This document shows positions 1 through 8,541 of a DNA stretch of 64,000 nucleotides, one piece after another. Each line of letters starts with the position of its first letter. Positions within the stretch are counted from its first letter, which is position 1. The notes beneath the pieces are model-generated. The model searched no databases and was not told where the DNA came from. It worked only from the letters and a program-made list of their open reading frames with translations. Source of the stretch: Nitrospira sp. (GTDB lineage: Bacteria > Nitrospirota > Nitrospiria > Nitrospirales > Nitrospiraceae); assembly GCA_024330965.1 (NCBI GenBank), contig JANDJL010000009.1, positions 1-64,000 of the forward strand, in the 5' to 3' direction. Position numbers and translations under genes: made by a program.

Positions 1-7
1 GGGCGGT

Positions 8-337
8 ATGACGTTTCTGAGCGCCACCGGCTTATTTGTCGCAACGGCGATCGCTGAGATCGTCGGCTGCTATTTGCCTCTGCTCTGGCTGACCGATCGG
101 GCACCCATAGGAATACTCCTGCCGGCTGCTGCTTCACTAGCGCTCTTTGTTTGGCTGCTGACACTGCATCCGACGGCGGCCGGGCGTGTGTATGCCGCCT
201 ATGGAGGAGTCTATGTGGCCACGGCCATCCTGTGGCTCTGGCTGGTGGAAGGGGTTCGTCCCACCCAGTGGGATCTGCTGGGATCCGCCATTGCCATCGT
301 CGGCATGGCAGTCATTATGTTTGGGCCGAAAGAGTGA
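8..337 (+). CDS. YnfA/UPF0060 family small membrane protein
   Basis: The 109-residue protein is almost entirely hydrophobic and reads as four transmembrane helices. Its length, the early Ala-Glu-Ile-Gly-Cys-Tyr helix, the central Ala-Ala-Tyr-Gly-Gly-Val-Tyr-Val motif and the closing Asp-x-x-Gly-x-x-x-x-x-x-Gly-Met helix match the YnfA/UPF0060 family, which resembles small multidrug-resistance transporters. The substrate is not known. The start is the ATG at position 8; a purine-rich stretch just before it may be part of a ribosome binding site, but the window edge cuts it off. It converges on the MFS gene that follows on the other strand. Confidence 0.88.
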   Translation: MTFLSATGLFVATAIAEIVGCYLPLLWLTDRAPIGILLPAAASLALFVWLLTLHPTAAGRVYAAYGGVYVATAILWLWLVEGVRPTQWDLLGSAIAIVGMAVIMFGPKE

Positions 338-418
338 GTCTTCGTGCCGACTGTCTTTTCGACAGAGGGCATCGGTGGAGCTGCTGAATAAGACGATGAG
401 AAAACAGACGACGAGCGA

Positions 419-1630
419 TTAACGCGGACTTCTGATTCCAGCTCTCGCTCGTATCACCAGAAGCCACAGGACTCCCATCGCACCACAGGCTGCTGCGAGG
501 CCGAATGCCGCCTCCGCATGGTGGCTATCAAGCAGATATCCGACGTAGAGACTCGAAACCATGTCGCCGACGGCATTGGCACAGGCGAGAAGTCCCAGGC
601 CAAGACTACGCAGTTCTCGTGGCAGCATCTCTGCTGCGGCGGCTTTCTCGATCGTCTCTTCCACGGCGATATAGATACCGGAGCACAAGACCACCACCAA
701 GAGTCCGCCGGTGGACGTTCCACCAACGGCAAGTAAAAGATTGGTGCCGACTCCAAGAACGTATCCCCAAAGGAGTATCGTGAACTTGTTCCCCTGATCG
801 GCGCGGTGCCCAATAGGATAGGCGGCGAGGGCGCTGATCAGGTTGTGGATTGTGTACAGGAGAATCGCGGTGGACAAGGCTCCCCCGGCATGCAGGCTGC
901 TTTCTCCGAACTGCCGGGCCCCCAGCAACACCAGAAAGGTTCGTGAGAAATCCCCCAGACCGAAGAGGAAGACGCCGCCCAAAAATAACCAGAATGATCG
1001 AGGAAAGGCCCGCCATCCAGGACGAGGCCTCACGGGATCAAATGGAGAGTGGGGCAGAGTCGGGCGGTCTTGCGCCAGGAAAAAGATGGAAGCAGCCGCC
1101 AAGAGCCCTGGGATGAGGGTCCAGAGGATCACGGTTTTGAACTCGACGCCGCTCCAGACCAGCAAGGTGGCGATCAAGGGGCCGGCGACCGCACCCAACA
1201 TGTCTCCAGCCCGTTCGAGCCCATAGGCCCGTCCAAAGTGGGAAGGTTCCACGGCGTCTGCGAGCATAGAGTCTCGAAGCGGCCCGCGGAATCCTCGACC
1301 GATCCAAGCCAGACTGCGCAGCGAAACCAGTGATGCCAATGATCCGACCAAGGCAATCGCTCCTGTTGCGAGTGTGGTGGTCAGGTATCCGAGCGCAGTC
1401 CATGGCCGTTTGCGCTCCACATGATGGCCGACCACGCCGCCGGCCAGCTTAGACAGGCTGACGAGAAAGTCGGCGACGCCTTCGATCACACCCAGCGCAG
1501 CCGGGCCGAGCCCCAAGGTTGAAAGGTAAAGGGGGAGGACCGCCGTGCACATTTCGTGGCTAAAGTCAGACAGAAAGGTGGCCAGGACAATGCCGATGAC
1601 CGTGCGATTGATCCAGGGAAGAGCATTCAT
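419..1630 (-). CDS. MFS family transporter
   Basis: About 403 residues with roughly twelve hydrophobic segments typical of the major facilitator superfamily. The first helices carry Phe-Leu-Ser-Asp-Phe-Ser-His-Glu followed by a Leu-Pro-Leu-Tyr segment, and there is an MFS-like cytoplasmic loop after helix 2. An in-frame TTG start 13 codons upstream is possible, but the ATG at 1630 directly precedes the first membrane segment and is preferred; neither has a clear Shine-Dalgarno sequence. Substrate cannot be assigned from sequence. It ends close to and facing the YnfA-like gene and is not in an obvious operon. Confidence 0.85.
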   Translation of the reverse strand: MNALPWINRTVIGIVLATFLSDFSHEMCTAVLPLYLSTLGLGPAALGVIEGVADFLVSLSKLAGGVVGHHVERKRPWTALGYLTTTLATGAIALVGSLASLVSLRSLAWIGRGFRGPLRDSMLADAVEPSHFGRAYGLERAGDMLGAVAGPLIATLLVWSGVEFKTVILWTLIPGLLAAASIFFLAQDRPTLPHSPFDPVRPRPGWRAFPRSFWLFLGGVFLFGLGDFSRTFLVLLGARQFGESSLHAGGALSTAILLYTIHNLISALAAYPIGHRADQGNKFTILLWGYVLGVGTNLLLAVGGTSTGGLLVVVLCSGIYIAVEETIEKAAAAEMLPRELRSLGLGLLACANAVGDMVSSLYVGYLLDSHHAEAAFGLAAACGAMGVLWLLVIRARAGIRSPR

Positions 1631-1946
1631 GCGCAGAGCCTGTGTCGTGTGTCTTGCGCAGCTCCCCAAAGGAATGAGCGAACACGAGGCTCATTCATTC
1701 GGGCGAAGCAAGATACAGCAAGAGGGGAACCTGATTCTTTAAGCATCGCATCGGTCATCACGGTGGCTGATTGTGAAGGGGATTCCTAGCAGTTACCCTC
1801 TGTGTGCTCTAGAGCCGTTGGCCATTGCTACCATACACTCTGGATTGTCAACTTTTGATGACCGTCTCGGTTATCACCTGACCTTCGTTGAAAAAGAACG
1901 GTGTGCCGAGGGGTATCAGGCTCCATTGGCTTGGGCTACTCTCGAT
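1631..1946. other. Intergenic stretch without a convincing gene
   Basis: This gap lies between the MFS start and the 3' end of the VOC-fold gene. A plus-strand open frame beginning at 1773 runs on antisense into the VOC gene and resembles no family, so it is not called. No strong hairpin or promoter was recognised. Confidence 0.5.
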
Positions 1947-2564
1947 TTATTGACGAGGGCCTTCGTTGAGTGTCGGGGGCCGACAGGTTTCCTTGTGAAT
2001 CTGATTGAAGCCGATGAGGAACCCTTCGGGGCCGACCAGTTCCAATCGATCAACTCGACACAGATTACGGGGGATTCCCCTCTTGACCCGGATGGGGTAA
2101 GGTTCTCCCGACACTCCAGGCTCCGATGAGGCGAGCCGACGACCAGCCTCTTCCACCTCTTGTTTAAGAGTCTCCAGATCCCGCACCACAAAATTCACCT
2201 GCACCCAGCCGGTGATCCGAGGGGTTTTGAGATCCTGTCGGATGGTGATCAAAAGATGATGATAGCAATAGGTCTTGATCCGATCGACAAGCGGATGATC
2301 CATGCTGAACAGGAGGCGAGCGCCAAGAAACTGCTCAAAGAACCGTTCATAGAGACGCAGATCAGTAGTTTCGACTTGCACACTTTCAAGTGATGGTTCA
2401 TCGTCGGGAGCCGGGACTCCTCTGGCGCACTGGTGCTGGTGAGCGGCTGGCGGATGGTCGAGGTGGGACGACGAAGAGGCTTGATTCGTTTGGCCGAGAA
2501 CCGGCTGTGAGGATGTGAAGATGAGACTCGCTCCAAACAGGAGCAGGCCAATGATCTGGATCAT
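1947..2564 (-). CDS. Exported VOC/glyoxalase-fold protein
   Basis: 205 residues. The first ~24 residues form a signal peptide ending Val-Leu-Gly before Gln-Thr. A low-complexity Ser/His/Pro linker follows (residues ~28-50, several histidines). From about residue 58 the protein reads as a vicinal-oxygen-chelate (glyoxalase/bleomycin-resistance-like) domain: a Val-Gln-Val-Glu-Thr-Thr-Asp-Leu strand, a helix with Phe-x-x-Phe-Leu-Gly-Ala, a paired repeat starting Val-Asn-Phe-Val-Val-Arg-Asp-Leu, and a closing Gly-Pro-Glu-Gly-Phe-Leu-Ile-Gly-Phe strand. Export of this fold is unusual. It lies downstream of modC on the same strand, about 110 bases away, and may or may not belong to that operon. No substrate can be inferred. 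Confidence 0.75.
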   Translation of the reverse strand: MIQIIGLLLFGASLIFTSSQPVLGQTNQASSSSHLDHPPAAHQHQCARGVPAPDDEPSLESVQVETTDLRLYERFFEQFLGARLLFSMDHPLVDRIKTYCYHHLLITIRQDLKTPRITGWVQVNFVVRDLETLKQEVEEAGRRLASSEPGVSGEPYPIRVKRGIPRNLCRVDRLELVGPEGFLIGFNQIHKETCRPPTLNEGPRQ

Positions 2565-2676
2565 GGAAAGAGCAGACTGCCCGACCCTTTCAGGACATGG
2601 GACGATGGTCTTGTGTCACGAATCAATCGAAAACGATCATCAGGACCGGCATTATAAAGCAATGTTGGTCACGATC

Positions 2677-3765
2677 CTATCGAGGAATGAGATGGATCGC
2701 TGCTGCCTTGATGGTTGCGATCACACGAGTGTTCTCGATCAAGCTGAGTTCTTTAACGGCAAGGGGCGTCACCAAGGCGACCAAGCGGAAGCCGACGTCC
2801 ATGACCACCCGGTCCAATTGACCGCTTGGCTGGATGTCAACCACGTGGCCAGCGAGGTGATTGCGGGCGCTACTGGAGGAGACCGGCTCACGGTCGAGGA
2901 CGACATTTTCGCCGCGAATCGAGACATAACAAGCCGTGAAGTGATCTTCCAGTGAATCGACCGCTACGATGGTCTGACACCCCACCTGCACATACGCCAC
3001 TCCACCCTCCCGCCGGATGATGTGACCGGGAATCAGATTGTCCACGCCGACGAGCGAAGCGACATCTGGATGGGCTGGTTTTGTGAAGACCTCTTGCGGC
3101 GATCCGGTTTGCAGGATACCACCCTGTGCCATCACGATGACCGAATCGCCTAAGTAGAGCGCCTCACTCCAATCGTGGGTAATTAAAATGGCCGGTCTGC
3201 CGATTTCACGGAGTCGTGCTCGCAGTTCGGCCCTCAGACGCAGGCGCGTCGGAAGATCCAAAGCGGAGAGCGGTTCGTCCAACAGCAGAAGCCGAGGGTT
3301 TCTGGCTAGAGCACGAGCTAAAGCCACCCGTTGCTGCTGGCCACCGGAGAGAGTCTGCGGCCGGCGCTGTTCCAAGCCGGTCAACTGCAACTGTTCAAGG
3401 AGGGCGGCGATCCTCTGTTGCCTTTCCGCTCTGGAACCGGATGACATTCCGTATGCGATATTGTCGATGACGGTCATATGAGGGAAGAGGGCATAATCTT
3501 GGAACACGAATCCCACTCTTCGCTGCTGGGGCGGGATCATGATTCCACGATCCACGTCAGCCCATACGTCTGAACCACATACGATCTGGCCGGCGGTGAT
3601 ACGCTCTAATCCTGCGAGACAGCGCAAGGTGGTGGTCTTCCCAGAGCCGGAGGGGCCGAACAACACGGTGACGTGGCCATGATCGATCGGCATGGAGAAG
3701 TTTGCCCGAATGAGCGGTCCCTGTGGATAGGCCTTCTCGAAGTTGACTACGAGCTCAGCCGCCAT
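2677..3765 (-). CDS. modC: Molybdate-type ABC transporter ATP-binding protein
   Basis: 362 residues. Walker A is Gly-Pro-Ser-Gly-Ser-Gly-Lys-Thr, a Q-loop follows at Phe-Gln-Asp-Tyr-Ala-Leu-Phe-Pro, the ABC signature is Leu-Ser-Gly-Gly-Gln-Gln-Gln-Arg, and Walker B is Leu-Leu-Leu-Leu-Asp-Glu-Pro with a D-loop and switch His (Ile-Thr-His-Asp). The last ~65 residues form a MOP/TOBE-type domain, as in ModC. The start at 3765 has the good ribosome binding site AAGGAAGGGCGGC; a further in-frame start eight codons upstream is less likely. It overlaps modB by 11 bases, indicating translational coupling. ATP hydrolysis would drive oxyanion import through ModB. Confidence 0.93.
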   Translation of the reverse strand: MAAELVVNFEKAYPQGPLIRANFSMPIDHGHVTVLFGPSGSGKTTTLRCLAGLERITAGQIVCGSDVWADVDRGIMIPPQQRRVGFVFQDYALFPHMTVIDNIAYGMSSGSRAERQQRIAALLEQLQLTGLEQRRPQTLSGGQQQRVALARALARNPRLLLLDEPLSALDLPTRLRLRAELRARLREIGRPAILITHDWSEALYLGDSVIVMAQGGILQTGSPQEVFTKPAHPDVASLVGVDNLIPGHIIRREGGVAYVQVGCQTIVAVDSLEDHFTACYVSIRGENVVLDREPVSSSSARNHLAGHVVDIQPSGQLDRVVMDVGFRLVALVTPLAVKELSLIENTRVIATIKAAAIHLIPR

Positions 3766-4462
3766 GCCGCCCTTCCTTCTTCTCGCCAAGGATCTCTGGC
3801 CAGACCGGCCGGCTATTGCGATTCACCGCGTACACGAGCGAGAGTACTGCAAAGGAAAACAACAACAAGATGATAGCGGTGTGACCAGCAGCATCGAAAT
3901 TGAGTGTCTGGACTTCGTCGTAGATCTCGATGGAGATCGTCCTGGTGACCCCTTCGATGTTGCCTCCGACCATGAGCACGACACCGAACTCACCGACCGT
4001 GTGGGCGAAGCTTAAGACCACCGCCGTCAGGACGTTGGGACCTGACTGGGGGAGGATCACGCGAAAGAACGTCATGAATTTCGAAATTCCCAAGGTCCAT
4101 GAAGCCTCGATCAGCCGTGGATGAACGGCCGCAAAGCCGGCAGCCAACGGTTGTACGGCAAACGGAAGGCTGTACAGACAGGAGGCGACGACCAGCCCTT
4201 CGAAGGTAAACGGGAGGCGATGGCCGATAGTCTGTTCGATGGCCTGTCCCACCCAACTATGTGGTCCCAACCAGACTAGTACGTAGTATCCGAGAACGGT
4301 CGGCGGCAACACCAAGGGAAGGGCGACTGCCGACTCCACGAGAAATTTCCATCGCCGCTGCGAGAAGGTGAGCCAGTAGGCGATCGGAACTCCGATCAGA
4401 AGGAGGATCATCGAGGTCACGCCCGCAAGTTGCAGCGTGGTCTGTACGCTCGTCCAGTTCAT
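3755..4462 (-). CDS. modB: Molybdate ABC transporter permease
   Basis: 235 residues with about five or six transmembrane helices of the binding-protein-dependent permease family. The cytoplasmic EAA-like loop reads Glu-Ala-Ser-Trp-Thr-Leu-Gly-Ile-Ser-Lys near residue 140, and the Ser-Phe-Ala-His-Thr-Val-Gly-Glu-Phe-Gly segment plus Gly-Gly-Asn-Ile-Glu-Gly-Val-Thr-Arg-Thr are characteristic of ModB. It lies 33 bases after modA and overlaps modC, so the three should be one transcript. It forms the inner-membrane channel. Confidence 0.93.
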   Translation of the reverse strand: MNWTSVQTTLQLAGVTSMILLLIGVPIAYWLTFSQRRWKFLVESAVALPLVLPPTVLGYYVLVWLGPHSWVGQAIEQTIGHRLPFTFEGLVVASCLYSLPFAVQPLAAGFAAVHPRLIEASWTLGISKFMTFFRVILPQSGPNVLTAVVLSFAHTVGEFGVVLMVGGNIEGVTRTISIEIYDEVQTLNFDAAGHTAIILLLFSFAVLSLVYAVNRNSRPVWPEILGEKKEGRHGG

Positions 4463-4495
4463 TCGTTCGGTCTCCCGTTCTCGACATTGACACGA

Positions 4496-5344
4496 TCAGG
4501 GGCGCGAATCATCCCGTTCCTGTTCACGCGGCTCCTCCGGCAGATAAAATCCGTACTGTTTGAGTACCGCTCGGCCATGCCGTGACGTCACCCAGTCACG
4601 AAACTGCTTCACCGCCTCGTAGTGACCAGTTTTCTCGGCGGTCATTAGAATCACGCCTCCCTGTTCCATCCGGGGATAGGCTGTCAGGGGAATTTCCCAG
4701 AACCGTCCTGCCTGCCGCAAGCTGGTGGCTGCCGCGAGGGAGAGTGCGATAATCCCGATCTCCGCACTGCCCGATTGAATGAAGTGAGCCGTCTGCGAAA
4801 TGTTCTCGCCCAAGACGAATTTGGATTCCACCTTGTCGTACAGGCCAAAGTGTTTCAACGCCGCTACCGCGGCTCGGCCGTAAGGAGCGTGTTTCGGGTT
4901 GGCAATGGCGATCTTTTTGACGGATGGGGCGAGCAACGCAGAGATGCCCAGTTTCTCCACGTCAATCGGCGACTGCTTTGGCACCCATACGACGATTCGG
5001 CCGACGGCATAGGAAAACAACGTCTCAGGCACTGTGAGCCCTGCCTTAATCAATTTTCGGGGAAAGTCGATGTCGGCCGAAAAGAAGATGTCGAACGGTG
5101 CGCCATTGGAAATCTGCGCGTAGAAATGGCCTGATGAGCCCAATGAGAGTCTGACACGGTGTTCGGTCTGCCGCTCGAACTCTGCGACGATGTCCTTGAT
5201 CGCGAAGTTCAAGTCGGCTGCTGCCGCCACAAGAATCTCGGATGCTGCGACATGACCGGTCCCGGTGAAGAAGGCGATGACCAGAATGGCGGAGAAGATC
5301 CACGGACAGCCCTCGCTTCGTTTACTCCGCTGAAAAGGTGACAT
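4496..5344 (-). CDS. modA: Periplasmic molybdate-binding protein
   Basis: 282 residues. The N-terminus carries a signal peptide (basic region, then a hydrophobic core ending near Ala-Ala-Ser). The mature start Ile-Leu-Val-Ala-Ala-Ala-Ala-Asp-Leu, the Ser-Leu-Gly-Ser-Ser-Gly-His-Phe-Tyr oxyanion loop, the Phe-Asp-Ile-Phe-Phe-Ser-Ala-Asp motif and Asn-Pro-Lys-His-Ala-Pro-Tyr-Gly-Arg-Ala are hallmarks of ModA. Start selection is supported by AGGAG nine bases upstream. Molybdate is the likely ligand by family; tungstate cannot be excluded. It follows the outer-membrane barrel gene by about 30 bases. Confidence 0.94.
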   Translation of the reverse strand: MSPFQRSKRSEGCPWIFSAILVIAFFTGTGHVAASEILVAAAADLNFAIKDIVAEFERQTEHRVRLSLGSSGHFYAQISNGAPFDIFFSADIDFPRKLIKAGLTVPETLFSYAVGRIVVWVPKQSPIDVEKLGISALLAPSVKKIAIANPKHAPYGRAAVAALKHFGLYDKVESKFVLGENISQTAHFIQSGSAEIGIIALSLAAATSLRQAGRFWEIPLTAYPRMEQGGVILMTAEKTGHYEAVKQFRDWVTSRHGRAVLKQYGFYLPEEPREQERDDSRP

Positions 5345-5374
5345 GGATTTCCGCTCCTGGTCAGGGTTGGGCTG

Positions 5375-6976
5375 TTACAGCCTGATTCTCGTTTGAACGA
5401 AGAAATAATCGGTATCTTTCTCTCCTCCGGGCGGTAAACCGGCCGACGCGGGGAGCCGATCGAAATAGGATCCCTTAAACCAGTGCCACCATCCGACCTC
5501 GAAGTCCACGTTGTTGGAGACAAACCACTGGGCACGAAATTCAAGGTCGTGTCCCAGAGTTCTGCCGGCCCCGCCGGTCGGATCACGGAGGCCGGAACTT
5601 CCGAAAATGTCCGTCCGTTCCGCCAAGTACCAGAATCGCTGCTTAATGTGGAGTATCCACCCCTTTGCCGGTGTCACGATGAGACGCCACCCCCCGCCGG
5701 TCAGGTTGGTTCGGAAGAATGGGCCGACAATGCCAGTGGGCATGTATTCAAATCGGCGTGCTCCAAATAAACTATCGAATCGCTGGCTTTTCCCATCGGA
5801 GGGATTGCGGTCGCCGCTTGCATAGTCGCTGTGGAAAACGATCCTTGGATTCCAGGGCATGTCAAAGGTATAGCCGAGGTCCAGGTGCTGAAAATGAGCG
5901 AAGTGATCTTCTTGCCCCCGGGTACCGAATTGGTAGGCGCTTTCGAGTTCGTAATCGAGTTCACCGGGCCTGTCGTCCTTGAAGAGGCGGAATCCAATGG
6001 TTGAATAGGTACGATGTTCGTTCACGTTTGGGACATGTCTATCGTTTAAGCCAAAGTAATAGAGGTCCCCTTTGAGCCATGGCCAGTATCGGCTTTCGGC
6101 AGAGATGCCCCAGAACGTGTTGTTATGGTTGACACTGTCGGCCCTGTCCAAAAAGCGAGTAACCGGTTCGGTGAAAAACGCTCTGAAGCGCCAGGTGTTG
6201 TCTTTGACGAGGTACCAATGGAGTCCGTCGAATGCGTTCGTGGTGTTGCGGTAGTCGTTTCTGGCGACGAGTCGGCGGCGACCGAAGTCGAGCGTCATGC
6301 GGCCGATGTGGAGATCGGTTCTGAGACCTGTTCCAAACAGATTGCGTATGGTGAGTGAGCCAAACAATTGGAGGACATCAAACTCGTTGACCGTGGTCGT
6401 ATTTCGAGTGTCTCCCGGATCTTGGTCAAGAAATGATCGGGAATCTTGTCCTTCGAACAACATTCGGAGGGGGCCGTTGCCTCCTACCTGAGCCCGCAGG
6501 CGGGAGCGCAGGGCGATTTGGGCATCTGTTCTGCCACCACCGACCGCCGCACTCCGGTTGACGGGATGATCGTACGTTTCAAACCTTGTCCGGTTCTCGA
6601 AACCCAGGTCGATCCACTCTGGCATGGTCAAGAGGGTCTTCACATAGCGGGACCACTCATGTTCTCGAATTTGGGTGAGCACATCATCGGCTGGCTCTGT
6701 GCGCGCGCCCGGTGTCCGTTGTTGGTCCGCTGTGTGAATGATGTCCTCAAGATTCTGCTCCAGTTCTTGTTCGAGTTCCCTGACATTCAGGAGGAGATCC
6801 GAATAGCCCAACGGCCGTTGTTTTTGAGTCTGCGATGTGGATTCGGTCACCGAGTGGGGTGGTGACGAAGGAGGCGGCTCTGATGTCTGTGCGATGCCGG
6901 TGACCGGCAGGAGGTTGAGGAGCATGGGAACCGCCCAAACCAGAGATCTACGTGCAAGCTGGATCGGCCGTTGCAT
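5375..6976 (-). CDS. Outer-membrane beta-barrel, alginate-export family, in the mod operon
   Basis: About 533 residues from the chosen start. Residues 1-29 are a signal peptide (Arg-Arg, then a Leu-rich core ending Gly-Ile-Ala before Gln-Thr). A Ser/Pro-rich and helical segment follows. From about residue 120 the protein shows alternating amphipathic strands rich in Tyr/Trp/Arg (for example Gly-Phe-Glu-Asn-Arg-Thr-Arg-Phe-Glu) and ends Val-Gln-Thr-Arg-Ile-Arg-Leu, as in barrels of the alginate-export (AlgE-like) family. In-frame starts upstream at 7036 (ATGA overlap with the regulator) and 7057 would place about 20 polar residues before the signal peptide; 6976 gives a normal one. It sits between the regulator and modA, so a role in oxyanion passage across the outer membrane is plausible but inferred. 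Confidence 0.82.
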   Translation of the reverse strand: MQRPIQLARRSLVWAVPMLLNLLPVTGIAQTSEPPPSSPPHSVTESTSQTQKQRPLGYSDLLLNVRELEQELEQNLEDIIHTADQQRTPGARTEPADDVLTQIREHEWSRYVKTLLTMPEWIDLGFENRTRFETYDHPVNRSAAVGGGRTDAQIALRSRLRAQVGGNGPLRMLFEGQDSRSFLDQDPGDTRNTTTVNEFDVLQLFGSLTIRNLFGTGLRTDLHIGRMTLDFGRRRLVARNDYRNTTNAFDGLHWYLVKDNTWRFRAFFTEPVTRFLDRADSVNHNNTFWGISAESRYWPWLKGDLYYFGLNDRHVPNVNEHRTYSTIGFRLFKDDRPGELDYELESAYQFGTRGQEDHFAHFQHLDLGYTFDMPWNPRIVFHSDYASGDRNPSDGKSQRFDSLFGARRFEYMPTGIVGPFFRTNLTGGGWRLIVTPAKGWILHIKQRFWYLAERTDIFGSSGLRDPTGGAGRTLGHDLEFRAQWFVSNNVDFEVGWWHWFKGSYFDRLPASAGLPPGGEKDTDYFFVQTRIRL

Positions 6977-7032
6977 AAATCGATCACGCTCTGTTTGCGA
7001 GCGTATTTCGGTACCCAGAGGGGGGAGAGGTG

Positions 7033-8220
7033 TCATCGCGAGGTGGGCCGTAGACACTGGAGCTTTCCGGTTTCACGGGTGTCATAGCCTCCCAACGCCG
7101 CGAGTTCCTGACGAAAAGCTTTGGCCGTCAAGGTGTCAAACAGCCGCATTAAGGTGGGGTGCGAGGTGAAGAACGGTGTTGGTACCACCAGGTCGTAACG
7201 GGTTGTCTGCAAGGGGATAAAGTCGAGGCCGAAGTGCCGCGCAGCGGAACGGATACCGATGCCTGCGTCAGCTTGGTGGGCAGCAACGGCTCGAGCGACT
7301 TCGAAATGAGACCCGACGATGTGATCGTAGCCGCGGATCAGAGTTGGCGCGATTGCTGCTGCCCGCAGCCGTTGATCAAGGAGCAATCGTGCGCCGGAAC
7401 CTTCTTCGCGATTGACCAGTGTCACGTCCGGGTTGGCAAGGTCGGCAACGGTACGGATGGATTTCGGATTGCCCGGGCGGACTAAAAACCCCTCTTCCCA
7501 CGAGGCGAAGGTGACGAGATGATAGCCAGAGTCTTTGAGCCAGCGCCTCACGAATGGCACGTTGGATTCGCCGGTGACCGGATCGTAGAGGTGAATGCCC
7601 GCTACATGGACTTCGCGCCGCTTCAACGCATTGAGCGCGGCCCGGCTGCCCATGTTCCAGCCGATAACAGAGGAAGAATCTTTCTGACGGTGAAGGTAGT
7701 CGCCGACCAAAAAAACAGCCGGATCGCATCCCGCAACCCAAATTTCTCGCTCGATGGCTTGCCGATCTCGTGCCAAAGTCACACGTACAGAGGCGCCGGA
7801 TGAAGGCCCAGGCACTGTGGCATAACCGTCGGCCGAGATCACATAGGGGAACAGCTCACCCATATCTTGCACGGGGCGCACGATGACCCGCCTGCCCACG
7901 ATTGAAACTTTGACGCGGGCCCGAGATGCTGTGTTGTCACTCTGTTGGAGTCGTCCGATCAACGGGCCGACGATGGTTTCTTCACGCTTGACCAGACTGA
8001 AGAGATCCTCGACGCGGCAGTCCAGTGCCGAAGCCAGTTGGAGCGCCACACCGGTGACCGGCAAATACTGATTGGCTTCGATCGCAGAGATGGCCTGCCT
8101 GGTGATCCCAGCCCGGGCTGCCAATTCAGCCTGAGACCATCCTTTTTGCAGGCGGAAGGATTTAAGACGATTCGCGACGATAGGAAGCGATGGATCGACG
8201 GCCTGTTCGCGGTGTTTCAT
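7033..8220 (-). CDS. XRE-type HTH regulator with periplasmic-binding-like ligand domain
   Basis: 395 residues. Residues ~14-70 form a Cro/C1-type helix-turn-helix (Leu-Lys-Ser-Phe-Arg-Leu-Gln-Lys-Gly-Trp-Ser-Gln-Ala-Glu-Leu-Ala, then Gly-Ile-Thr-Arg-Gln-Ala-Ile-Ser). The C-terminal half, from about residue 190, resembles the cytoplasmic periplasmic-binding-like domains that accompany molybdate regulators and MoeA relatives, including Asn-Arg-Glu-Glu-Gly-Ser-Gly-Ala-Arg and an Ala-Asp-Ala-Gly-Ile-Gly-Ile-Arg motif. A middle segment (~85-170) is unassigned. An open frame extends 74 codons further upstream, but the ATG at 8220 has AAGGGGG at good spacing and begins just before the HTH. It heads the operon and probably senses molybdate or a related oxyanion to control it; this is inference from context. 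Confidence 0.85.
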   Translation of the reverse strand: MKHREQAVDPSLPIVANRLKSFRLQKGWSQAELAARAGITRQAISAIEANQYLPVTGVALQLASALDCRVEDLFSLVKREETIVGPLIGRLQQSDNTASRARVKVSIVGRRVIVRPVQDMGELFPYVISADGYATVPGPSSGASVRVTLARDRQAIEREIWVAGCDPAVFLVGDYLHRQKDSSSVIGWNMGSRAALNALKRREVHVAGIHLYDPVTGESNVPFVRRWLKDSGYHLVTFASWEEGFLVRPGNPKSIRTVADLANPDVTLVNREEGSGARLLLDQRLRAAAIAPTLIRGYDHIVGSHFEVARAVAAHQADAGIGIRSAARHFGLDFIPLQTTRYDLVVPTPFFTSHPTLMRLFDTLTAKAFRQELAALGGYDTRETGKLQCLRPTSR

Positions 8221-8229
8221 CGGTGCCCC

Positions 8230-8258
8230 CTTGTAGCAAGTAAAAAAGCATATGTCAA
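8230..8258 (-). promoter_or_regulatory. Probable sigma-70 promoter of the mod-type operon
   Basis: On the minus strand a perfect -35 TTGACA (8253-8258) is followed after 17 bases by TACAAG (8230-8235), a four-of-six match to the -10 consensus. The predicted start point falls only a few bases before the regulator's ATG at 8220, which would give an almost leaderless message even though a Shine-Dalgarno-like AAGGGGG overlaps the -10. Confidence 0.4.
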
Positions 8259-8442
8259 GTATCCTGTCTTTCGCTTTTCCAGTCTCATCTTGTGCTGTGA
8301 TCAGCCGAGTATGAGGGTTTCTGCAGGAGGGGCAAGACGTCGAGAGAAACGAAAGAAACGCTGGGCAGTTCTTGCAGCGGCAGCAAACGGCGCTGTCCGG
8401 GGCAGATAGGCAGCGGGTCAACGGACTTTGTGTGAGATACAA

Positions 8443-8463
8443 GGGCGAATGGATTATTCGCCC
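8443..8463 (-). terminator. Hairpin downstream of galE
   Basis: GGGCGAAT at 8443-8450 and ATTCGCCC at 8456-8463 form a perfect 8-base-pair stem with a 5-base loop, about 80 bases beyond the galE stop. The following minus-strand bases are only moderately T-rich, so termination is plausible rather than certain. Confidence 0.45.
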
Positions 8464-8541
8464 CGGTTGTTGCGGTTTATCTTCTCGGGAGGAACAACGA
8501 AGGGGTCTTTGTCCGCATGGCGCGAGAAGAGCAACAGGCGA

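Larger units (their letters stand above)
8221..8541. other. Gap between the mod regulator and galE
   Basis: No credible gene is seen here; short open frames in this stretch are shadows with no family resemblance. It contains the proposed promoter of the regulator (8230-8258) and a perfect 8-base-pair hairpin (8443-8463) downstream of galE. Confidence 0.5.

Noticed and set aside
1773..2129. 118-codon plus-strand frame
   Set aside because: Half of it is antisense to the VOC-fold gene and the remainder has no recognisable features.
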